Positions 1-5,761 of a DNA stretch of 14,759 nt are shown here, piece after piece. Origin of the DNA: Candidatus Electrothrix marina (lineage in GTDB: Bacteria > Desulfobacterota > Desulfobulbia > Desulfobulbales > Desulfobulbaceae). The notes under the pieces were generated by a model. That model ran no database searches. It worked only from the letters and a program-made list of their open reading frames with translations, and had not been told where the DNA came from. Numbering within the stretch: position 1 is the stretch's first letter; every line of letters starts with the position of its first letter. The position numbers and the translations under genes were made by a program. The stretch covers positions 1 to 14,759 of the forward strand of contig MTKS01000013.1 in the NCBI GenBank assembly GCA_004028495.1, read 5' to 3'.

Positions 1-981
1 GGTGTTTGGGACGAGGCGGAAGAATGGCTGCGGGAAGCGGCTGAACGAAGTCCCAACCATGAACCTTCCCGCGTTGAACTTGCCCGCCTGCTTATCAATC
101 GGGGCGAAGAGCATTGGGACGAGGCCGAACACTGGCTGCGGGAAGCGGCTGAACGAAATCCTGATCATGGGCAGTCGCATCTTGTCTGGGCTTCTCTCCT
201 TGCCAAAAGAAACAAACGTGCCGAAGCTATTGATCTGCTCGAAGGATTTATTGCCCGTACAGGCGGCAATTTGCATGTCGCTGGCTTCTTGGAACGACTC
301 CGCGCCGGGCAGACACCTGAAACAGATGAGGCCGCAGAAGACACGGGGCTGCCTCCCGAAATAGAGGCGGAACACAGCAAGGCGAATACTGTTTCAGCTC
401 CGGTTTCAGCTTTGGAAGAAGAAACCGTACCGGACAGCAGTGATGCTGCTTCAACAGGCATCACAAGCCTCGAACGCATTATGGAAGACATTCAGCACCG
501 TGCTTCCCTGCAAGCGCAGTTTATGCGTACCCTCTCAGGAACCGAGGATACTGACACCTGCGACAATCTGCGGCAATTATCTGAACAGGGTGACACCTTG
601 GCCGGTTTCTTTCAGCAATGGCTGAACAAAGACTTTGCCCTTGAAATTCCCCCCAATGCTTGGGCCTGGCGGGCCTCCCGACTCTATCAGCAAGGAACAG
701 AGGAAGAATGGCAGCAGCTGGAGCAGGAGTGCGCGGACAAGACTCCCTACACGCGCTTTCTCCGCCTTCAGGCAGAGGAGGAACCGAATGATAATCTCCT
801 GCAACAGGTGAATAATTGGATTGATCGGCAGGAAGAGGATCGGTACGTCCGCCCTCTTGATCGCTATATTGTCTCCGCTCATCGGCAGTTACTTTCTTCT
901 TCCCCTGACCATTCCAAACGCAATGCCGTTGTTTTTGCCGTCTGCAACGCAGCAGCGGCGGATGCGCCGGAAATCAGCTAA
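1..981 (+). CDS. TPR-repeat protein, 5'-truncated by window edge
   Basis: The reading frame is open from base 1 to TAA at 979-981 (326 residues visible); its start lies outside the window. The first ~100 residues hold at least two 36-residue TPR-like helical repeats containing DEAExWLREAAERxPxH, followed by a degenerate third unit (EAIDLLEGFIAR). Residues ~105-153 form an acidic, Thr/Glu/Ala-rich linker. The remainder is a mostly helical, Trp- and Gln-rich region (for example AWAWRASRLYQQGTEEEW) that I do not recognise. TPR proteins act as protein-binding scaffolds, but the partner cannot be named. No membrane segment is visible in this part. hisC starts 17 nt downstream on the same strand, so they may be co-transcribed, though no functional link to histidine synthesis is apparent. 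Confident as a coding region and as TPR-like; function unknown. Confidence 0.85.
   Translation, partial: GVWDEAEEWLREAAERSPNHEPSRVELARLLINRGEEHWDEAEHWLREAAERNPDHGQSHLVWASLLAKRNKRAEAIDLLEGFIARTGGNLHVAGFLERLRAGQTPETDEAAEDTGLPPEIEAEHSKANTVSAPVSALEEETVPDSSDAASTGITSLERIMEDIQHRASLQAQFMRTLSGTEDTDTCDNLRQLSEQGDTLAGFFQQWLNKDFALEIPPNAWAWRASRLYQQGTEEEWQQLEQECADKTPYTRFLRLQAEEEPNDNLLQQVNNWIDRQEEDRYVRPLDRYIVSAHRQLLSSSPDHSKRNAVVFAVCNAAAADAPEIS
8..161 (+). repeat. 108-nt (36-aa) tandem repeat within the TPR gene
   Basis: Bases 8-53 and 116-161 align without gaps at an offset of exactly 108 nt and differ at only 4 of 46 positions. Both encode the DEAExWLREAAER core of one TPR-like unit. The array probably continues upstream beyond the window. 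Confidence 0.85.
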
Positions 982-998
982 TACTACTTTTTACACCC

Positions 999-2111
999 AT
1001 GAAACTCAACATCCCAAAAAACATAGCCGACATCATCCCCTACCCCCCAGGCAAACCCCTGGAGGAACTGGAACGCGAATACGGCATCAAAAACTCCATC
1101 AAGCTGGCCTCCAACGAAAACCCCTGGGGACCGTCCCCCAAGGCGGTCATGGCGGCCCGAGAAACCCTGAGCGGGCTGCACCGCTACCCGGACGGGTCCA
1201 GCTATCATCTCACCAACGCCCTGGCAGAGTGGACAGGCGCAGCCCCGGAAGAGATCATCCTGGGCAACGGCTCCAACGAGGTGATTGAATTCTTAGTCAA
1301 AGCCTTTGTCCGCTCCGGCGACGAGGTGGTCACCAGCCATCCCTCCTTTCTCATGTACCAGAAATTCGTGCAGGTACGGGGAGGCACTAACGTGGTAATC
1401 CCGCTCCGAGAGATGAACCACGATCTGGAGGCCATTGCCGCAGCCGTGACCGAGCGCACCAAGCTCATCTTCCTGGACAACCCCAACAATCCCTGCGCCA
1501 CTCTGGTCAGCAAGGAGGACTTTGCTACCTTCCTCCACAAGCTGCCCGAGGAGGTCGTTGTGGTGCTTGATGAGGCCTATATCGACTTTGTCGAGCCGGA
1601 GCAACGGATTGATGTTCTTTCCCTGATCCGCGAGCCCGAGGGGATCCCAGCGGTGGTGACCCTGCGCACCTTTTCCAAGGCCTTTGGCCTTTCCGGCCTG
1701 CGGGTGGGATTCGGCATCATGCATGCAGACATCGCCTCCCTGCTGCACAGGGTTCGCCAGCCCTTTAATATCAATCTGCCTGCTCAGGCAGGGGCATTGG
1801 CCGCCTTAACCGATATTGAGCATTACGAAAAGACCATCAACGGCACTGCTGCGGGTCGAGAATGGCTCTCCGAACAGGTCCACGCCTTAGGCTGTGTGCC
1901 CTATCCCTCCTGTACCAATTTCTTTCTCATTGATGTGCAGGGCGATGCCACGGCCCTCTACGAGGCCATGCTTTATAAAGGGGTGATTGTCCGCTCCATG
2001 AAGGCCTACGGCTATCCCAATTTCATCCGCATCACCATTGGCACCGAGGCGGAGAACCAACGCTTTGTCACGGCATTGCAGGATTGTCTTCAGGAGTTGA
2101 GTTATGTCTGA
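999..2111 (+). CDS. hisC: Histidinol-phosphate aminotransferase
   Basis: A PLP-dependent class I/II aminotransferase that transfers the amino group from glutamate to imidazole acetol phosphate, giving histidinol phosphate in cytoplasmic histidine synthesis. The 370 residues are a normal full length for HisC. Visible motifs: substrate-binding loop LASNENPWGPSP (36-47), LGNGSNE (88-94), NPNNP (161-165), DEAYIDF (191-197), the PLP-binding lysine K227 in TFSKAFG, followed by R235 in GLRVGFG, and the C-terminal FIRITIGT with R344. The ATG at 999 begins a typical HisC N terminus; no clear Shine-Dalgarno precedes it, so translation may be coupled to the upstream gene, which ends 17 nt before. The 3' end overlaps cmk by 8 nt. 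HisC-like enzymes can also serve aromatic amino acid transamination, but the overall match favours HisC. Confidence 0.95.
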   Translation: MKLNIPKNIADIIPYPPGKPLEELEREYGIKNSIKLASNENPWGPSPKAVMAARETLSGLHRYPDGSSYHLTNALAEWTGAAPEEIILGNGSNEVIEFLVKAFVRSGDEVVTSHPSFLMYQKFVQVRGGTNVVIPLREMNHDLEAIAAAVTERTKLIFLDNPNNPCATLVSKEDFATFLHKLPEEVVVVLDEAYIDFVEPEQRIDVLSLIREPEGIPAVVTLRTFSKAFGLSGLRVGFGIMHADIASLLHRVRQPFNINLPAQAGALAALTDIEHYEKTINGTAAGREWLSEQVHALGCVPYPSCTNFFLIDVQGDATALYEAMLYKGVIVRSMKAYGYPNFIRITIGTEAENQRFVTALQDCLQELSYV

Positions 2112-2826
2112 ACAAAAAAGGCAGGAGACCAACGCTAAGACGGAAAGATTGCGGGTCGTTACCATTGACGGCCCCTCCGGGGTGGGTAAATCCACAGTCA
2201 GTCGTACGGTGGCCGCAGAACTGGGCTTTACCTATCTGGACACCGGGGCCATGTACCGGGCTGTGGCCTATGCCTGCACAAAAGCCGGGATCAGTGCGGA
2301 TAATGTCGACCAGCAAGATGCCCTGGCCTTACTGCTTGATAAACTTGACCTTCGCCTCCTTCCCCCTGCTCAGGAGGAAGATGACGTACGGGTCTTGTTA
2401 GGGGATAAGGACATCAGTGCAGCGATCCGAATGCCCGAGATGAGCATGGCCGCCTCCAAAGTCTCTGCTGTTCCGGCAGTGCGGGCACGTCTGACCGCCA
2501 TGCAGCAGGAAATGGGACTGGCCGGAGGTCTGGTGGCTGATGGACGCGATACCGGCACGGTGGTCTTTCCGCAGGCGGCCTGGAAATTCTACCTTGATGC
2601 CTCCCCGGAGGAGCGATGCCGACGCCGGGTAGCCCAGTTGCGGGAACGGGGGCAGGAAGTGGATGAGCAGGAGACCCTGGCTCAGATCATTGAACGCGAC
2701 CGCAATGATCAGGAACGCACCATTGCCCCACTGGTCATGGCTGAAGATGCTGTCCTGGTTGACTCCTCACACCTCGATATCAATCAGGTTGTGGCCCGGA
2801 TGCTTGAGATTGTATCGGTTACTTGA
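2104..2826 (+). CDS. cmk: Cytidylate kinase (CMP/dCMP kinase)
   Basis: Phosphorylates CMP and dCMP to the diphosphates using ATP, in cytoplasmic pyrimidine nucleotide supply. The 240 residues fit the family. Motifs in order: P-loop GPSGVGKST (23-31), YLDTGAMYR (44-52), the VADGRDTGTVVFP loop that contacts the substrate, the KFYLDASPEERCRRR lid region, and the C-terminal RDRNDQERTIAPL motif. The first ~15 residues (polar, Lys/Glu/Gln-rich) are an extension before the conserved core. The ATG at 2104 is supported by AGGAG at 2092-2096, 7 nt upstream; it overlaps the hisC stop by 8 nt, indicating translational coupling. The TGA at 2824-2826 is followed within 7 nt by an inverted-repeat element. 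No obvious intrinsic terminator follows. Confidence 0.96.
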   Translation: MSEQKRQETNAKTERLRVVTIDGPSGVGKSTVSRTVAAELGFTYLDTGAMYRAVAYACTKAGISADNVDQQDALALLLDKLDLRLLPPAQEEDDVRVLLGDKDISAAIRMPEMSMAASKVSAVPAVRARLTAMQQEMGLAGGLVADGRDTGTVVFPQAAWKFYLDASPEERCRRRVAQLRERGQEVDEQETLAQIIERDRNDQERTIAPLVMAEDAVLVDSSHLDINQVVARMLEIVSVT

Positions 2827-2832
2827 AAAAAC

Positions 2833-2920
2833 AGACTTCCTGCAAAACTAAAAAAGTACTTTGTAATCTACTGATATTCCGACTTGAAAAATCCAGAAGA
2901 TTGAGTTTTGCAGGAGGTCT
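2833..2920. repeat. 88-bp inverted-repeat element (possible MITE or structured 3' end)
   Basis: The left arm agacttcctgcaaaact (2833-2849) and the reverse complement of the right arm (2904-2920) match at 16 of 17 positions, with 54 nt between them. The one mismatch (T2837 against G2916) would be a G-U pair in RNA. The interior contains the palindrome aagtactt. The decamer acttgaaaaa occurs at 2821-2830 and again at 2882-2891, so one copy overlaps the cmk stop. There is no T-run after the right arm, so this is not a standard intrinsic terminator. Its size and terminal inverted repeats suggest a non-autonomous mobile element, but no clear target-site duplication is visible. Bases 2921-3003 after it show nothing recognisable. 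Confidence 0.55.
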
Positions 2921-3003
2921 AATGGATGGTCACCCGGATATCCTCTTAGTCAGACAAACCACCTGGAACTCAGTATGGCGGCCGAAGGGAGAGCTTGATC
3001 TTG

Positions 3004-3831
3004 CTACAGCACCCCATTCGGCATATCTGGCACCCGCTCGCTGCCCAACACAAAGCCACCGTCCATTCTGAGACAAGATCCAGTCATGAAATCCGCATCC
3101 CGTATGAGAAAAAGAACAGCGCGGGCAACTTCATCGGGTGTGCCTGTTCGCCCTAAGAGCGTATGCTCCAGAAGCTGCTCCCTTTCTGCCTCGCTGAGTA
3201 ATTCCCAGCCGCGCGTCCCAGGGCCATGCCGCTGGTCTACCAGGCCCAGCATTAATTCGTTCACCCGAAGAGTCGGGGCTCCCAGCCTAGCCCATGTTTC
3301 GGTCAAAGACGTGATTCCCCGGCTGGCAGCTGCGTACCCGTCATTAAAGAGCAGACCTGCTGGCCCTGAGCGCCCTGTAACAGCTGCTACAGAAGAAATA
3401 TTTACAACAGCCGCCTGCTCAGCCTGACGCAGCAAGGAGAGGCATTGATTAAAAACAAACCACTTGGCATGAAGGGTCGTTTCCACTTCCAGCTGCCATT
3501 GCTCCGCATTCACAGGCCGGTTATAGCTGCCATGCACGACCGGCATCCCCCCTCGCTCAACATTATTAACAAGTACATGGAGTGAACCGAATTCGGCCTG
3601 CAAGCGATCGACCATTTCTCCTATAGCGACCGGATTACGCAGATCAACCTCCAGGGTGATATGCCCGGCATCCATTTCGGCAAACTCAGCTTCCATTTCC
3701 CGGCAGGAGTCCGGCCAGTCAAACCAAGGAAGAATGAGACGCATTCCTTCGGAAGCCAGTTTTAGAGCTATTGCCCTGCCTATTCCTCTGCTAGCCCCAA
3801 GAACCAGCGCATTTTTTCCTTGTATTTTCAT
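3004..3831 (-). CDS. SDR-family oxidoreductase with atypical active site
   Basis: A 275-residue short-chain dehydrogenase/reductase with a Rossmann fold. Visible features: nucleotide-binding LGASRGIGRA (11-20), the acidic DLR turn (63-65), VNNVERG (88-94) where most members have NNAG, VNISS (143-147) carrying the usual catalytic Ser, and Y166 in GYAAASRG. In the standard YxxxK motif the lysine would be residue 170, which is Ser here (Arg follows at 171). The C-terminal TGSCLRMDGGF (250-260) is typical of the FabG-like group. The ATG at 3831 was chosen because it gives the usual MKxxGKxALVLGASRGIG start with a weak GAG upstream; a TTG four codons earlier (3843) is possible but has no ribosome site. 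The gene stands alone, opposite to both neighbours. The SDR fold is secure. The substrate is unknown, and the missing Lys suggests altered or no dehydrogenase activity. Confidence 0.88.
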   Translation of the reverse strand: MKIQGKNALVLGASRGIGRAIALKLASEGMRLILPWFDWPDSCREMEAEFAEMDAGHITLEVDLRNPVAIGEMVDRLQAEFGSLHVLVNNVERGGMPVVHGSYNRPVNAEQWQLEVETTLHAKWFVFNQCLSLLRQAEQAAVVNISSVAAVTGRSGPAGLLFNDGYAAASRGITSLTETWARLGAPTLRVNELMLGLVDQRHGPGTRGWELLSEAEREQLLEHTLLGRTGTPDEVARAVLFLIRDADFMTGSCLRMDGGFVLGSERVPDMPNGVL

Positions 3832-4108
3832 CCACTCGTACAAACAAAAATTATTTATGACAGAATCTCGTTACAACATCTTTACAGAACAAAACCCATC
3901 CCTGCGCATCTGGAATTCCGGGTAGACAGAAAACTGCTTGAGTTCAAGAGCACTCAATGGTTTAATGTAACATGTGTAATTTCAAGCCGTCAACTTGGCA
4001 AAATGCATTTTTATCAACCGAGCAAAAGGCATGAACCTATAACATGTCACTTTTCGGCGCATTATCCAACTTGATTCCTAAAAAGTAAATCCGTAACAAG
4101 GAAAAGAG
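3832..4108. other. Divergent intergenic region between the SDR gene and secB
   Basis: About 277 bases, relatively A/T-rich, between two divergently transcribed genes, so it should hold promoters for both. Small ORFs here (for example 3820-4074 on +) have no recognisable protein features. Apart from a weak promoter-like pair for secB and short palindromes such as cttgagttcaag (3937-3948), I see no clear signal. Confidence 0.5.
3938..3966 (+). promoter_or_regulatory. Possible sigma70-type promoter for secB
   Basis: TTGAGT (3938-3943) and TTTAAT (3961-3966) are separated by 17 nt, an ideal spacing with partial matches to the -35 and -10 consensus. It would give a leader of about 130 nt before secB. 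The T at the second -10 position is a poor match, so this is tentative. Confidence 0.25.
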
Positions 4109-4573
4109 ATGACTGAAGAAAAGGTAGAACAGCCGAATATTCCTGTTTTTCGCATGCAGAAACTTTACATCAAGGATCTCTCTTTTGAGAACCCTAATGC
4201 GCCGCAAATATTTCTTCCGCAAAGTCAAGAGCCCAAGGTTGATTTTAACCTCCAGCTCGGCAACAAAAAAATTGATAATGATCATTATGAAATGACCATC
4301 TCCATTACCGCCAAGGTACTTGACCAGAAAGCTGACGATACCGTGATGTTTGTGATCGAACTTGAGCATGCTGCTATCTTTCTGCTGAAAAACATCCCGG
4401 AAGAGCACATTCAGCGTGTTCTGGCCGTTGACTGCCCCCTGATGCTTTTTCCATTCACCCGCCAGATTGCCTCCCAGCTTTCCGTTGATGGAGGCTTCAT
4501 GCCCTTTCTTATGGAACCCATTAATTTTGTAGCGCTGTACGAAAAGGCCCAGCAGCAGAAGAAGGATTCATAA
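4109..4573 (+). CDS. secB: Protein-export chaperone SecB
   Basis: SecB is a cytoplasmic tetrameric chaperone that holds secretory precursors unfolded and hands them to SecA. The 154 residues match the family length. Visible signatures: QKLYIKDLSFENPNAP (17-32), the central beta-strand region with alternating polar and hydrophobic residues (DFNLQL, HYEMTISITAKVL), and the conserved C-terminal helix block with CPLMLFPFTRQIAS (109-122) followed by FMPFLMEPINFVALY (130-144). The C-terminal tail is short and Lys/Gln-rich. The ATG at 4109 has aagga (4098-4102) 6 nt upstream, a good ribosome site. The gene is monocistronic, ending at a strong terminator. Possible clients include the many exported pilus proteins encoded nearby, but that is only inference from position. 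Confidence 0.95.
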   Translation: MTEEKVEQPNIPVFRMQKLYIKDLSFENPNAPQIFLPQSQEPKVDFNLQLGNKKIDNDHYEMTISITAKVLDQKADDTVMFVIELEHAAIFLLKNIPEEHIQRVLAVDCPLMLFPFTRQIASQLSVDGGFMPFLMEPINFVALYEKAQQQKKDS

Positions 4574-4602
4574 CAATCCTCCCGAACTCAATAAACAAAA
4601 TC

Positions 4603-4640
4603 AAAAAAGCCCGAACAGCTGAACTGTTCGGGCTTTTTTT
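4603..4640. terminator. Bidirectional intrinsic terminator shared by secB and the pilus operon
   Basis: A perfect 10-bp stem, gcccgaacag (4609-4618) with ctgttcgggc (4624-4633), closes a 5-nt loop. It is flanked by six A (4603-4608) and seven T (4634-4640). The A/T flanks make it work in both directions, for secB on + and for the convergent operon whose last gene ends at 4679 on -. Confidence 0.93.
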
Positions 4641-4678
4641 ACATCTCATTATACACGCTTATTTTAAGCGTCCTCTTT

Positions 4679-5710
4679 TCAAGGAAGGCCATACAGTACA
4701 AAATTATTCATAAGCGCTGTTGTCGCCTTTCTGATTGCGTGCTCAAAAAGTGTATCGTACTGATTATCAGCAAGGACTGATTCCGGCGCGACTCTCACAT
4801 CAACTCGATTCGTCCATACCACGCTTGCATCATAGGCACTTTGCACCCAAATACGCATTTGAACAACCGCTTGATCGACTCTGCCACCGTGGGTTGCCAT
4901 ATCGCCGAGTGCCGCTCCGGCAGCGGCCCATGCTATCGTATTAGCACCTGCACCGCCACTGATACCTAAAAAGCCTGTTGAGCTATCAGGGTTCCATGGA
5001 TTATTCGCGCTCGCACCGACGATGGTTCCCCACGTCCCGCCAGCAAGCAAATTATCCCAATTATCATACTTGGCTGAGTCAGCAAATCCAAAAGCCATTC
5101 TGCTGGTGCTGCCGATAGCAAAAGGGAGAAGCCCACGTTTCCAAGGAGCCCAAGTATGCTCCTGCCTGGTCCTGAACTCAAGAATACGGCCTCGAATGAT
5201 ATAGTCGGTTCCAAACTGCCTCCCGATTTTCACCACTTCCTGGGAAGTCAGACCATGCGTCCCCGGTCCGTCCGGTCGGGCAGTGCTGCTACCGATATTC
5301 TGGTGCTGCATATATCCCTGCAGTTTTTCTTTCATAACACCGGACCAATCAGAATCCTGAAGCTCATAAGCAAGAGATGCAGAACCAGGATCATCATATG
5401 GTGCAATGCTGATAATTTCCTGATCAAGAAGATACTGAAAAACATCTTCCTGCACTGTTAACCGGAAGCCATTACTCGTGAGGTTGTCTGTCAGTGATTC
5501 TGTAATCAGAATATTGCGGCGAAATGCTGATGCAATATTATCACCGTTGCTATAATCGGCAAAAGGTAAAATAACAGCAGACATGCCTTTGCCTCGACCG
5601 TTAGGATCTACCTGAGCCGGGACCATTAAGGTTTCAACAGTGTTTTTACCGCAACCGGTGACTGCACCGATTAATACTATCCCGATGGATATGTATTTCA
5701 GCAGGTTCAT
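4679..5710 (-). CDS. CsgG-like outer-membrane lipoprotein at end of pilus operon
   Basis: A 343-residue protein with a lipoprotein signal peptide: a short basic N terminus, a hydrophobic stretch, then VTGC with the lipidated Cys at 20. Residues ~43-98 (SAVILPFADYSNGD, later ESLTDNLTSNGFRLTVQEDV) and ~157-180 (EVVKIGRQFGTDYIIRGRI) resemble the periplasmic fold of CsgG/FlgO/GNA1162-type lipoproteins, which assemble or brace outer-membrane channels. A glycine/alanine-rich stretch (~223-275) is followed by VQMRIWVQSAYDASVVWTNR (283-302), like the last CsgG strands. The ATG at 5710 has a good ribosome site (GGGAG, 5717-5721 on the complementary strand). It is the last gene of the operon, 51 nt after the secretin and ending before the shared terminator. 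A role at the secretin ring is inferred from context; the family call is from pattern recognition only. Confidence 0.72.
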   Translation of the reverse strand: MNLLKYISIGIVLIGAVTGCGKNTVETLMVPAQVDPNGRGKGMSAVILPFADYSNGDNIASAFRRNILITESLTDNLTSNGFRLTVQEDVFQYLLDQEIISIAPYDDPGSASLAYELQDSDWSGVMKEKLQGYMQHQNIGSSTARPDGPGTHGLTSQEVVKIGRQFGTDYIIRGRILEFRTRQEHTWAPWKRGLLPFAIGSTSRMAFGFADSAKYDNWDNLLAGGTWGTIVGASANNPWNPDSSTGFLGISGGAGANTIAWAAAGAALGDMATHGGRVDQAVVQMRIWVQSAYDASVVWTNRVDVRVAPESVLADNQYDTLFEHAIRKATTALMNNFVLYGLP

Positions 5711-5761
5711 ATGCTACTCCCAAATAGAGTGAAAACGAAACTAACCTATTTTCCAGCTAAA

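Noticed and set aside
1293..1748. 151-aa and other open frames on - within hisC
   Set aside because: They lie wholly inside a well-supported hisC frame, have no family motifs and no ribosome site. They are chance frames in G+C-rich coding DNA.
3086..3427. 113-aa open frame on + opposite the SDR gene
   Set aside because: The - strand frame has clear SDR motifs throughout; this one has none.
3990..4010. Possible sigma54 promoter (ttggcaaaatgca) before secB
   Set aside because: The GG and GC elements are too close together for the -24/-12 spacing.
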